The notes under the pieces are model-generated. The model saw only the letters and a list, made by a program, of their open reading frames with translations, had not been told where the DNA came from and did not search any database. Of a DNA stretch of 64,000 nucleotides, positions 8,944 to 17,505 are shown piece after piece. Positions within the stretch are counted from its first letter, which is position 1; every line of letters starts with the position of its first letter. The stretch is from the NCBI RefSeq assembly GCF_017968885.1, contig NZ_CP072913.1:558001-622000 (forward strand). Reading direction: 5' to 3'. The position numbers and the translations under genes were made by a program. The DNA comes from Pseudomonas sp. Tri1. GTDB lineage: Bacteria; Pseudomonadota; Gammaproteobacteria; Pseudomonadales; Pseudomonadaceae.

Positions 8944-9534
8944 AGCGTTTTCCAGCGCCTGCATCGGAAAGCTCTCGTTCAGGTTCTCCCGGGCAATATA
9001 ACGAGCAAAGTGCTGCAAGTTGCGGTGAGCCAGGTAACGTGGCAATGGCGCGCGCAGGAAGCGCATGTCGGCCACATCGATCAAGCCCAGTTTGTTCTCA
9101 GGCGTAACGACGATATTGCCCAAGTGCAGCGAGCGGAAATAGATACCGCTGGCGTGCAGGTTGCGGATCAGCTCGACGAGTGCCGGAAGGGTCTGCTGCC
9201 AGTTGAAGTTTTCCTGATTCGATAATTGACGCAGGGTTTTTCCTGGAAGCGGCCGATACAGTACGGCGGTCATGCCGGACTTTTGCAATTTGTAGGAGGC
9301 CAGGACGTCGAGCGTCGGTACGCCGAGCGTTTGCAAGCGGGCCGCATTATTGATGAATCGCGTTGAGTAAGGCCGTAAAAGAGCCGAAGAAAAAAGCCGC
9401 TTGCGGCGAAACAATTTGAGGATGTTCCCATCCTGCAACAGATAGACTTTTGGGCCGTAGCTGTCGGCCTCCAGAATGCTGGCGCCTTCAATCAATTGAT
9501 TCAAAGCGGCTTGGGGAAGCCGTGAGGATTGCAT
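8929..9534 (-). CDS. Small kinase-fold protein of the LPS cluster (PA4998-like)
   Basis: This 201-residue protein has a protein-kinase-like fold with a degenerate catalytic loop, SLHLGNIVV, followed by LGLIDVADM, as in the Kdo/WaaP kinase superfamily. Annotations of relatives as 'toluene tolerance protein' say little about function. The start is ATG with its first base at 9534, with AAGG upstream; the frame stays open further upstream without conserved sequence. It is divergent from waaL (107-base gap) and convergent with wapR. Its place next to waaL and msbA matches PA4998. It probably phosphorylates or otherwise acts on a core sugar, but its catalytic competence is uncertain. Confidence 0.7.
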   Translation of the reverse strand: MQSSRLPQAALNQLIEGASILEADSYGPKVYLLQDGNILKLFRRKRLFSSALLRPYSTRFINNAARLQTLGVPTLDVLASYKLQKSGMTAVLYRPLPGKTLRQLSNQENFNWQQTLPALVELIRNLHASGIYFRSLHLGNIVVTPENKLGLIDVADMRFLRAPLPRYLAHRNLQHFARYIARENLNESFPMQALENALLAA

Positions 9535-9641
9535 CGTAGGGAAACCTTGTTGAAAGAACCGGTGCCGTGGCGGGCCATGATGCCCAAAAGTTTTTGTTTT
9601 AACCATGCCGGTTCGGCTGGTAGACCGTTTAGGAGCGATAG

Positions 9642-10814
9642 ATGCAAGCAACACGTTGGGCGCAGGTATGGATGGCTTTTGGCTTTTTATGGTTTTTGCT
9701 GGCGATAGCCTTGGCACCGACTAATAAAGTTTATCAACAGGGGTTGGTTGCATTTGTCTGGTTACCGGCGATTCTATTCGCCTGGCCGGCGCGTCACCGA
9801 CTGCTGGAGCTGTGGCGTGCACAACGCTTGATCTACACGGCATTGCTGGCGCTGGCGGTCTGGGCGTTGATTACCTTGTTCTGGGCCGAGGCGCCGGAGC
9901 CCGCCCGAGAGGCCAAGCGGCTGCTCTATATCCTGGTGTTCCTGTTGTTTTTCCCTATCTTTGCCGACGGCCAGCCTGAGCGCGTGATTCGTCTCATGCA
10001 ATGGGGCGGGGTGGGTCTTGCACTGACCGCTTTGATAGCCATCGTCCACTTCTACGGTATTGCAAACCATCCCTGGGTGGCACGTCTGGAGGGCTTGGGT
10101 GAGCTGTCCCATCCTATTCTTGGCGGTTATGTGATTGGGTTGGCGGCGATTTGGATGCTGCACTGGGTGCCGCGGCGTATTGGGCTGCAAGCAGTTTGGG
10201 CGATTGCCTTGGCCCTGCTGGGGGTATTTGTGCTGCTGTGCCAGAGTCGTGGTGCGGCGCTGGCCTTGTTGCTCAGTGTGCTGGTTATGCCACTTTACTG
10301 CCGGGACCAGCGCACCCGCGTGATCGCCGCCGCAGCCCTGGTACTGGCCGTGCTGACCTTCTGGCTGCTTGAACCGCTGGTCATGGCACGTGGTGCGTCC
10401 TATCGCCCCGAAATTTTCATGTCGAGCCTGCGCATGATTGCCGAGCACCCATGGGGAGGTCTGGGGCTGGCGAGCGACTACAGGGTTGCCACGGTCAGTC
10501 AATCTTTCGATCATGCCCACAATTTGTTCAATCACGTCGCCATTCTGCTCGGGTTGCCGGGCCTGTTGCTCTGGTGCATCGTCTGGTTCGCCGTGCTGCG
10601 TGAAGCTTGGCGGGCCCGGGATACCCTGCTGGGCCGCGGCGTACTCGGTATGTGGGTGTTTTCCTTCCTGGCGATGCAGTTCGACGCCGCGAGCCTGACC
10701 GGAACCCCGCGTGCCGAATGGTTCATCAGTTGGTTGCCGATTGGCCTGGCTAGCGTTTTGACCTGGGCGCAGGCCAAGTCCAATGGCTGTGATAAAATTC
10801 CGCGTTCTTCTTAA
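9642..10814 (+). CDS. waaL: O-antigen ligase (Wzy_C family membrane protein)
   Basis: This 390-residue polytopic inner-membrane protein has about ten to twelve hydrophobic segments. It moves O-antigen from undecaprenyl diphosphate onto lipid A-core at the periplasmic face. Visible family features are the arginine in CQSRGAALALLLS and the large periplasmic loop. The catalytic-type histidine lies in FDHAHNLFNHVAILLG (His291/His293). It is the PA4999 counterpart in position and type. ATG 9642 has AGGAG six bases upstream. msbA follows 15 bases after the stop, so the two are probably co-transcribed: the ligase and the lipid A-core flippase act in sequence. Confidence 0.88.
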   Translation: MQATRWAQVWMAFGFLWFLLAIALAPTNKVYQQGLVAFVWLPAILFAWPARHRLLELWRAQRLIYTALLALAVWALITLFWAEAPEPAREAKRLLYILVFLLFFPIFADGQPERVIRLMQWGGVGLALTALIAIVHFYGIANHPWVARLEGLGELSHPILGGYVIGLAAIWMLHWVPRRIGLQAVWAIALALLGVFVLLCQSRGAALALLLSVLVMPLYCRDQRTRVIAAAALVLAVLTFWLLEPLVMARGASYRPEIFMSSLRMIAEHPWGGLGLASDYRVATVSQSFDHAHNLFNHVAILLGLPGLLLWCIVWFAVLREAWRARDTLLGRGVLGMWVFSFLAMQFDAASLTGTPRAEWFISWLPIGLASVLTWAQAKSNGCDKIPRSS

Positions 10815-10829
10815 CCAGTGAGCCCGACG

Positions 10830-12635
10830 ATGAGTGACGCACCGCCCAAAGCGGAACAGGATTCCAGCCTGAAGATCTATTTTCGGTTGCTGGGATACGT
10901 CAAACCCTACGCGGGCATTTTCCTGCTGAGTATCGTAGGTTTCATAATATTTGCTTCCACCCAGCCCATGCTGGCCGGGATCCTCAAGTACTTTGTCGAC
11001 GGCTTGAGCAACCCCGATGCGGTGCTCTTTCCCAACGTACCGTACCTCAAGGACGTGAAGCTGCTGATGGCCGTGCCGTTGCTGATCGTTCTGATCGCTG
11101 CTTGGCAGGGCATTGGGTCGTTCCTGGGCAATTATTACCTGGCCAGGGTTTCCCTGGGGTTGGTGCATGACCTGCGGGTCGAGTTATTCAACAAGTTGCT
11201 CGTGCTGCCCAACCGCTATTTCGACACTCACAACTCCGGGCACCTGATTTCCCGTATTACGTTTAACGTGACGATGGTCACCGGCGCCGCCACCGATGCC
11301 ATCAAAGTGGTGATCCGCGAAGGGCTCTCCGTGGTGTTTCTCTTCGCTTACCTGATATGGATGAACTGGAAACTGACGTTGGTGATGCTGGCGATCCTCC
11401 CGCTGATCGCGATGATGGTCGGCAATGCCAGCAAGAAATTTCGCAAGCAGAGCAAAAAGATCCAAGTGGCCATGGGCGATGTCACCCATGTGGCGTCCGA
11501 GACCATCCAGGGTTACCGCGTTGTGCGCAGCTTCGGCGGCGAGGCTTACGAGCAGCAGCGTTTCAACCGCGCGAGCCAGGGCAATACCGATAAACAGCTG
11601 CGTATGACTCGCACTGGCGCTGTCTATACGCCGATGTTGCAATTGGTGATCTACACCGCCATGGCGGCCCTGATGTTCCTCGTGCTCTTCCTGCGCGGTG
11701 ATGCGACGGCTGGTGATCTGGTGGCCTACATCACCGCAGCCGGCCTGTTGCCCAAGCCCATTCGCCAACTCTCGGAAGTCAGCTCGACCATCCAGAAGGG
11801 CGTGGCCGGTGCCGAGAGCATCTTCGAGCAACTGGACGTCGAGCCGGAAGTCGACAAGGGCACTGTCGAGTTGCCGCGCGTGAGCGGCCGTCTCGAGGTG
11901 CGCAACCTGAGCTTCACCTATCCTGGTGCTGACCGTGAGGTGCTCAAGGACATCAATTTCACCGCGGCCCCCGGGCAGATGATTGCGCTGGTAGGGCGCT
12001 CGGGCAGCGGCAAGTCGACCCTGGCGAGCCTCATCCCGCGCTTCTATCACCATGATGTCGGCCAGATATTGCTCGACGACGTGGAAATCGAGGATTACCG
12101 CTTGCGCAACTTGCGTCGTCACGTTGCCCAGGTGACCCAGCACGTCACGCTGTTCAACGATACGGTCGCCAACAATATCGCCTATGGGGACTTGGCCGGA
12201 GCGCCACGAGCCGACATTGAAAAGGCCGCTCGAGACGCCTACGCCATGGACTTTATCGAACAGTTACCCAAGGGGCTGGACACCGAGGTGGGCGAAAACG
12301 GAGTCCTGCTGTCCGGTGGCCAGCGCCAGCGCCTGGCGATCGCCCGGGCACTGCTGAAGAACGCACCGCTGCTGATTCTCGACGAGGCCACCTCGGCGCT
12401 GGACACCGAGTCCGAAAGGCATATCCAGGCTGCGCTGGACCAGGTGATGAAAGGCCGCACGACGTTGGTCATTGCCCACCGCCTGTCGACCATCGAAAAG
12501 GCCGATATGATTCTGGTGATGGATCAAGGTCGTATCGTCGAGCGTGGTTCTCACAGCGAACTCCTGGCGCAAAACGGCTACTACGCGCGCCTTCACGCCA
12601 TGGGATTGGATGCTCCTGCCCAGGACATCGCCTGA
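10830..12635 (+). CDS. msbA: Lipid A-core flippase MsbA (ABC transporter)
   Basis: This 601-residue half-transporter has an N-terminal domain of six membrane segments (about residues 20-320). The ATPase domain shows Walker A GRSGSGKST near residue 390 and signature LSGGQRQRLAIARALL near residue 494, followed by Walker B LLILDEATSALD and the H-loop IAHRLST. It flips lipid A-core across the inner membrane as a homodimer. A GTG at 10818 is in frame, but ATG 10830 (MSDAPPKAEQD) is the better start. It is preceded by waaL and followed by a strong hairpin terminator, so the sulfotransferase gene downstream is a separate unit. Confidence 0.95.
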   Translation: MSDAPPKAEQDSSLKIYFRLLGYVKPYAGIFLLSIVGFIIFASTQPMLAGILKYFVDGLSNPDAVLFPNVPYLKDVKLLMAVPLLIVLIAAWQGIGSFLGNYYLARVSLGLVHDLRVELFNKLLVLPNRYFDTHNSGHLISRITFNVTMVTGAATDAIKVVIREGLSVVFLFAYLIWMNWKLTLVMLAILPLIAMMVGNASKKFRKQSKKIQVAMGDVTHVASETIQGYRVVRSFGGEAYEQQRFNRASQGNTDKQLRMTRTGAVYTPMLQLVIYTAMAALMFLVLFLRGDATAGDLVAYITAAGLLPKPIRQLSEVSSTIQKGVAGAESIFEQLDVEPEVDKGTVELPRVSGRLEVRNLSFTYPGADREVLKDINFTAAPGQMIALVGRSGSGKSTLASLIPRFYHHDVGQILLDDVEIEDYRLRNLRRHVAQVTQHVTLFNDTVANNIAYGDLAGAPRADIEKAARDAYAMDFIEQLPKGLDTEVGENGVLLSGGQRQRLAIARALLKNAPLLILDEATSALDTESERHIQAALDQVMKGRTTLVIAHRLSTIEKADMILVMDQGRIVERGSHSELLAQNGYYARLHAMGLDAPAQDIA

Positions 12636-12644
12636 ACGCGGCTG

Positions 12645-12684
12645 ATGCCTGTGGGGGCAAGATAAGCGCCCACAGGCATTTGTA
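12645..12684 (+). terminator. Terminator after msbA
   Basis: A perfect 11-bp stem, ATGCCTGTGGG (12645-12655) with CCCACAGGCAT (12669-12679), has a 13-base loop and is followed by TTTGT. The tail is short in T, but the stem is strong. Confidence 0.65.
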
Positions 12685-12814
12685 TCGATACAGATACCCG
12701 CATTGACCAATCCACAATAAATCTGCGACTCGCGCTTGGTAAGGTTCTGGCCACAGGACTTTCCTGAACGAACTTTAGTGATCGAGGGAGTCATCCCTTC
12801 GCGCGGGTACTGCA

Positions 12815-13519
12815 ATGCTGCAACGTTATCTCTGGAAGCTGCTGCCCAAGTCGCAGCGCTCCTTTTTATTGGGACGCCTGTCGGTTGTCGATCGACAGGT
12901 GGTCAACAAGTCGATGTCGGCCAACTGCCGTTTCCCCGAAGCCTTCGCCCAACGCGCCTGTTTGTTCATCCATGTGCCCAAATGCGCCGGCAGCAGCGTT
13001 TGCGTAGGCATGTTCGATGGCTACAGCCCCGGGCACCTGCCGCTGTATTGGTATGAACAGCAATTTCCAGTGCAGTATGCGGCCAGTTTCAAGTTTGCTT
13101 TTGTTCGCGATCCGCTGGAACGTGCGTATTCGGCCTATGCTTTTCTGCGGGGCAATAAATTGGGCGCGCGCGACCATGCGGCGCAGAAACTGGTGAGCCA
13201 ATACCGCGACTTCGATGATTTCGTCCTCCGGTGGCTGCACCCAGAAAACATTGCACGGCAAATGCACTTCGCCGCCCAGACGGACTTCCTTACTGACTCC
13301 CTTGGCCATCTGGCAATGGACTTCATCGGTTATCAGGAGTATCTGGAGCGCGATTATCAGCGGGTGTGTGAACATCTGGGGCTGAGCGCGACGTTGCCCC
13401 ATGTGAATTTCTCCCAGCAGCGTGCTTCGGTGCCGGTGCGGGAAATCTGTTCGGTGCGCACCCGTCGGCTGGTGCGCCGGGTGTACCAACGTGACTACGA
13501 GATGCTCGGTTATGAATGA
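12815..13519 (+). CDS. Sulfotransferase family protein
   Basis: This 234-residue protein is of the Sulfotransfer_2 type. It has the PAPS 5'-phosphosulfate loop IHVPKCAGSSV (residues 52-62) and the 3'-phosphate motif FVRDPLERAYSAY near residues 95-107. Such enzymes move sulfate from PAPS onto a sugar or other hydroxyl. The overlapping next gene is an APS kinase, the enzyme that makes PAPS, so the pair forms a self-contained sulfation module inside the LPS cluster. The acceptor is likely an LPS or other surface glycan, but that is inference. No strong ribosome site precedes ATG 12815, and the N-terminal 40 residues are poorly conserved, so the start is uncertain. Confidence 0.8.
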   Translation: MLQRYLWKLLPKSQRSFLLGRLSVVDRQVVNKSMSANCRFPEAFAQRACLFIHVPKCAGSSVCVGMFDGYSPGHLPLYWYEQQFPVQYAASFKFAFVRDPLERAYSAYAFLRGNKLGARDHAAQKLVSQYRDFDDFVLRWLHPENIARQMHFAAQTDFLTDSLGHLAMDFIGYQEYLERDYQRVCEHLGLSATLPHVNFSQQRASVPVREICSVRTRRLVRRVYQRDYEMLGYE

Positions 13520-14120
13520 GACGTCAAAGGTATCGATGCAACAGGCGCGGATTCGCCCTTATGCGCCGGCGCTCACGCCGCAGGATCGGGCCGCCATCAA
13601 AGCCCAGCGACCACGCTGCATCTGGCTGACCGGGCTATCGGGGGCCGGCAAGTCGACGCTGGCCAATGCCTTGGAGGTGCGGCTCAACCAGCAAGGCTTG
13701 CATACGGCCTTGCTCGACGGCGACAACTTGCGCCAGGGGTTGTGCCGAGGCTTGGGAATGGATGCCGAAGCCCGCAAGGAAAATATCCGACGTATCGCCG
13801 AAGTGGCGCGTCTGATGGTCGATGCTGGCCTGATCGTCATCGTTGCGGCTATCTCACCGTTTCGCGCCGACCGGGACGCGGCCCGACAGTTATTCCCCGA
13901 GGGCACCTTTATCGAGGTGTATGTCAGCACGCCTTTCGACGTCTGTGCCCAGCGCGATCCCAAGGGCTTGTACCGTGAGGCCCGTGCCGGGCGGATCAAG
14001 AATTTCACTGGCCTCGACAGCCCTTACGAGGCGCCGTTTGCGCCGGACTGCGAGATCAATACTTGCGAGGTGGAGCTGGCCCAGGCCTGTGAGCGACTGT
14101 CGGTACTCCTGAAGAGCTGA
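13512..14120 (+). CDS. cysC: Free-standing adenylylsulfate (APS) kinase CysC
   Basis: This 202-residue enzyme phosphorylates APS to PAPS using ATP. Walker A is GLSGAGKST at residues 41-49. Further family motifs are LDGDNLRQGLCRGLGM, ENIRRIAEVARLM, ISPFRADRD and KGLYREARAGRIKNFTG. The start ATG 13512 lies inside the sulfotransferase gene (8-base overlap), so the two are translated together. Pseudomonads normally carry CysC fused to CysN for assimilation, so a separate CysC paired with a sulfotransferase points to dedicated PAPS supply for glycan sulfation. hldE follows after 100 bases. Confidence 0.92.
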   Translation: MNETSKVSMQQARIRPYAPALTPQDRAAIKAQRPRCIWLTGLSGAGKSTLANALEVRLNQQGLHTALLDGDNLRQGLCRGLGMDAEARKENIRRIAEVARLMVDAGLIVIVAAISPFRADRDAARQLFPEGTFIEVYVSTPFDVCAQRDPKGLYREARAGRIKNFTGLDSPYEAPFAPDCEINTCEVELAQACERLSVLLKS

Positions 14121-14180
14121 TTGAAAACGCCCTCCAGCATCCCGATGTAGCCATGGGCGAGCCTTGCGCCAACCCTGTGC

Positions 14181-14186
14181 TAATAT
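14181..14186 (+). promoter_or_regulatory. Possible -10 element upstream of hldE
   Basis: TAATAT at 14181-14186 lies 35 bases before the hldE ATG (14221). No good -35 hexamer stands at 16-18 bases, so the call is tentative. A separate promoter would make sense, because hldE is needed whether or not the sulfation pair is present. Confidence 0.3.
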
Positions 14187-14220
14187 CCCCGCCCTGTTCA
14201 TTTTGTATGTGGGATGCTCC

Positions 14221-15642
14221 ATGAAGTTGTCCATGCCGCGATTCGATCAAGCCCCTGTATTGGTGGTCGGCGATGTCATGCTCGACCGCTATTGGCATGG
14301 CGGTACCTCACGGATTTCCCCTGAGGCGCCGGTACCGGTGGTCAAGGTCGAGCACATCGAGGATCGCCCCGGTGGTGCCGCCAACGTTGCCCTGAACATC
14401 GCGGCCCTCGGCGCGCCGGCCTCCTTGGTGGGTGTGACCGGTGACGATGAAGCGGCCGAAAGCCTGACCAACAGCCTCAAGGGCGCGGGGGTGCGGGCCA
14501 TATTCCAGCGCATTGCGCACCAGCCGACCATCGTCAAGCTGCGGGTCATGAGCCGTCACCAGCAACTGCTGCGGATCGATTTCGAAGAACCGTTCGCCAC
14601 CGATCCCCTGGCTCTTGGAGCCGAGGTCGATCGCTTGCTCGAAGGCGTCAAGGTGCTGGTGTTGTCGGACTACGGCAAAGGGGCGTTGAAAAACCATCAG
14701 GCGCTGATCCAGGCCGCCCGTGCCCGTGGCATTCCGGTAGTGGCCGACCCCAAGGGCAAGGATTTTTCCATCTACCGTGGCGCGAGCCTGATCACACCGA
14801 ACCTCAGCGAGTTCGAAGCCATCGTCGGCGGTTGCGTCGATGAGCACGACTTGGTGAGCAAAGGCGCGCTGTTGATGCAGGACCTGGAGCTTGGCGCCTT
14901 GCTGGTGACTCGCGGCGAGCATGGCATGACCCTGCTGCGTCCCGATCACCCTGCGCTGCACCTGCCGGCCCGTGCCCGAGAGGTGTTCGACGTGACGGGG
15001 GCCGGCGACACCGTGATCTCCACCCTGGCCGCCGCGCTCGCCGCAGGTGAGGAACTGCCCCATGCGGTGGCGCTGGCGAACCTGGCGGCGGGCATCGTCG
15101 TCGGCAAGCTGGGTACGGCGGCGATCAGCGCCCCGGAACTGCGGCGCGCCATCCAACGCGAGGAGGGTTCCGAGCGAGGCGTCCTGGGCTTGGAGCAATT
15201 GTTGCTGGCTGTCGATGATGCTCGGGCCCACAACGAGAGAATCGTTTTTACCAACGGTTGCTTCGACATTCTGCATGCCGGCCACGTGACGTACCTCGAG
15301 CAGGCCAGGGCCCAGGGCGATCGTCTGATCGTCGCGGTCAATGACGACGCCTCCGTGAGTCGTCTCAAAGGGCCGGGCCGCCCGATCAACAGCGTCGACC
15401 GGCGTATGGCGGTCCTGGCCGGTCTTGGTGCGGTGGATTGGGTGATAAGCTTCAGTGAAGGCACGCCGGAAAACCTGCTGCGCCAGGTCAAGCCGGATGT
15501 GCTGGTCAAGGGTGGCGATTATGGGATCGATCAGGTCGTCGGAGCTGACATCGTCACGGCCTACGGCGGCACGGTGAAGGTGTTGGGACTGGTGGAAAAC
15601 AGCTCGACGACGGCGATTGTCGAGAAGATCCGCAGTCGTTGA
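14221..15642 (+). CDS. hldE: Bifunctional heptose 7-phosphate kinase / heptose 1-phosphate adenylyltransferase
   Basis: This 473-residue fusion is the usual length. Residues about 1-315 are a ribokinase-family domain (VVGDVMLDRYWHG at the start, DPKGKDF, and the anion hole DVTGAGDTVISTLA). Residues about 343-473 are a cytidylyltransferase-like domain with FTNGCFDILHAGHVTYL, whose HAGH is the nucleotidyl-transfer motif. It makes ADP-heptose for the LPS inner core: the kinase adds the 1-phosphate and the second domain activates it with ATP. I chose ATG 14221 (MKLSMPRFDQAPVLVVGD) over the longer open frame. It is the PA4996 counterpart. Confidence 0.96.
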   Translation: MKLSMPRFDQAPVLVVGDVMLDRYWHGGTSRISPEAPVPVVKVEHIEDRPGGAANVALNIAALGAPASLVGVTGDDEAAESLTNSLKGAGVRAIFQRIAHQPTIVKLRVMSRHQQLLRIDFEEPFATDPLALGAEVDRLLEGVKVLVLSDYGKGALKNHQALIQAARARGIPVVADPKGKDFSIYRGASLITPNLSEFEAIVGGCVDEHDLVSKGALLMQDLELGALLVTRGEHGMTLLRPDHPALHLPARAREVFDVTGAGDTVISTLAAALAAGEELPHAVALANLAAGIVVGKLGTAAISAPELRRAIQREEGSERGVLGLEQLLLAVDDARAHNERIVFTNGCFDILHAGHVTYLEQARAQGDRLIVAVNDDASVSRLKGPGRPINSVDRRMAVLAGLGAVDWVISFSEGTPENLLRQVKPDVLVKGGDYGIDQVVGADIVTAYGGTVKVLGLVENSSTTAIVEKIRSR

Positions 15643-15658
15643 CGGACTTACCCTACAC

Positions 15659-15697
15659 TCCGGGGGAGGCCTCGCGTGGCAAGCGCCTGTCCCCGGA
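15659..15697. other. Stable hairpin between hldE and the second Ssg-like gene
   Basis: TCCGGGG (15659-15665) pairs with CCCCGGA (15691-15697). The loop contains a second short helix, GGC with GCC. No T run follows, so it is not a classical terminator; it may stabilise the hldE transcript end or be part of a leader for the next gene. Confidence 0.45.
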
Positions 15698-15750
15698 TAA
15701 TGGAGGCCGGGCATCGGTGCTACTTTCTTTGAGTTACGGTTAATTTTCTT

Positions 15751-16725
15751 ATGAAGGTCATGCTCCTGGTTATGGATGAGCAGCGTGTGATCCTTGATCG
15801 CCTGTACGACGTCGTGCGAGAGAGCTGCGACGATTGCACGATCTATCGCTTGAGTAAGCAACAACAGATGAACCTCGGTCGGTTCCTGGCGTCGATCAAG
15901 TGGGTGGATTTCGATCGGGTGGTGATTTTTTCGCGAGTTAAACGCCTCGTCCCACAACTGAGCGTATTGAAGTGCATTCCGGGGCTGATCTTCCTTGAGC
16001 ACGACGCTTATCAGAACTACATGCGCGAAAGTAAATACAAAGGTGTCTACTCGCGCTTGTATCGGCGTCTGCCCAGTTGTCGTGTCTTGGTGTCGGGGGC
16101 GGTGGTGGCCCGGCGGATGCAAGCCGAGAACATCGATGCGGTGTTCGTTTCCAAGGGCTATGACGAACAGATGCTGCGCAACACCGGCAGCGTCCGCGAT
16201 ATTCCCGTGGGATTTCTCGGAAGCCTCAAGAGCACCGAATACGCCCAGCGCAAAGCATTGCTTGAATCCCTGGTTCGGCGCACCGGCATGCTCGTGACCC
16301 GAACTCAGTCAGGTAATGAATATCTGGAAACGCTCAACCGCATCAAGATCTTTGTCAGCGCCGACCTGGGCATGGGGGAGTTCATGATCAAGAACTTCGA
16401 GGCCATGGCCTGCGGCTGCGTGCTATTGGCCTGGAGTCAGGGCGAGGAAGATCGATTACTAGGCTTTGAGGACATGATTAACGTGGTCTTCTACCGCTCC
16501 GAGGACGAGGCGCTACAGAAGCTTGAGCTGCTGCAGCAAGACCCGGAACTGGCCGCGCGGATCGCTCATAACGGCCAGGCCTTCGCCGAAAGCCGGTATT
16601 CTTTTGCGCGCGTCGGGCGTGCCCTGGCCGATGAAATTCAACGTGACATGCGTCCCTGGCAAGCCCCTTCGGCGTTCACCCGTTGGTGGGTCAAGCTGCG
16701 CTATGGCATGAAGGTGCCGGAATAA
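15751..16725 (+). CDS. Ssg-like glycosyltransferase (copy 2)
   Basis: This 324-residue paralogue of the gene at 6510 shares the N terminus (MKVxxLVxxEQRxILDRLY), the block FLEHDAYQNY, and a nearly identical C-terminal donor-site block VSADLGMGEFMIKNFEAMAC. Length and domain order are the same. PAO1 has one such gene (PA5001); a second copy after hldE suggests duplication to build an extra linkage. The following genes look like a set for the same glycan. ATG 15751 has only a weak ribosome site. The donor and acceptor sugars are unknown. Confidence 0.78.
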   Translation: MKVMLLVMDEQRVILDRLYDVVRESCDDCTIYRLSKQQQMNLGRFLASIKWVDFDRVVIFSRVKRLVPQLSVLKCIPGLIFLEHDAYQNYMRESKYKGVYSRLYRRLPSCRVLVSGAVVARRMQAENIDAVFVSKGYDEQMLRNTGSVRDIPVGFLGSLKSTEYAQRKALLESLVRRTGMLVTRTQSGNEYLETLNRIKIFVSADLGMGEFMIKNFEAMACGCVLLAWSQGEEDRLLGFEDMINVVFYRSEDEALQKLELLQQDPELAARIAHNGQAFAESRYSFARVGRALADEIQRDMRPWQAPSAFTRWWVKLRYGMKVPE

Positions 16726-16730
16726 ACGAC

Positions 16731-17432
16731 ATGGATGACCGAGGGGCTCAAACCAGTGACGAAATGGCGCTCGACGAGCTGCCTGGTGGTCATCAATCGG
16801 TACTCGCTGCGCTGCCCCAGGCGTTGAAGGATTGCTTGGCCGGGGCCGCGCGGGTGGTGCTGGTGGCGAATAATCCGGCGATCACTGCGGCCGACTTCCA
16901 GGCGCTCGATATCGGTAGCGACGACGTGGTCGTGACGTTCAACACCTGCGTGAAGTCGGCGCTGCTCAACCCGCAGAGCGTCAATGTGTTCGTGCATGGT
17001 TTCAATGCACCCGACGCCTATTTCTTCGGCCTCCCTTATAAGCCCGAGGTGCAGCGATTGATCGACCAGCCCGGTGCGCGCTGTTTCACCATGCTGGTGG
17101 GGTGCACCGGGGCTATGTCGCCGCTGCCGGGTGTGGCCCTGTATTGGGAGCGCATGCCGTTACCTCCTTTGTGGCACTATCCGGTCGACAGGCCGGGTGG
17201 CAAGCGCTATGTCGGCCCTTCGACGGGTTTCAATGCCTTGGTGCTGTTCGATTGGCTGCGCGCTCACGTGGGTTATACCTACCAGATAATGACCCTGGGC
17301 TTTTCCAACGAGGCGGGAAAATTCTGGGGCGGACACGCCTGGGATTATGAGCGGCAGTGGCTGCTCGAGGCCGATGTGATCGTCGTGCCATTGCAGCGTC
17401 GCCGTTGGTGGCAAGGATGGTTTCGTCGCTGA
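16731..17432 (+). CDS. Putative glycosyltransferase with sialyltransferase (GT29)-like motifs
   Basis: This 233-residue protein has no family I can name with certainty. It shows the three motif types of GT29 sialyltransferases in the right order: an L-like segment (VVLVANNPAI, then DDVVVTFN), an S-like segment GPSTGFNALVLFDWL near residues 162-176 followed by MTLGFS, and a VS-type H-x4-E (His202 to Glu207, HAWDYE). A CMP-sugar transferase fold is therefore plausible. The start ATG 16731 lies 5 bases after the previous stop, so it is probably co-transcribed with the Ssg-like gene. No sialic-acid synthesis genes are in the window, so the donor sugar is open. Confidence 0.5.
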   Translation: MDDRGAQTSDEMALDELPGGHQSVLAALPQALKDCLAGAARVVLVANNPAITAADFQALDIGSDDVVVTFNTCVKSALLNPQSVNVFVHGFNAPDAYFFGLPYKPEVQRLIDQPGARCFTMLVGCTGAMSPLPGVALYWERMPLPPLWHYPVDRPGGKRYVGPSTGFNALVLFDWLRAHVGYTYQIMTLGFSNEAGKFWGGHAWDYERQWLLEADVIVVPLQRRRWWQGWFRR

Positions 17433-17505
17433 GTAATATTGGCTAGGTGGGTAGCCCGATGAGATGTCGTCGGGGGCAAGGTTTTTTACGACAGGGGCAG
17501 GACGT

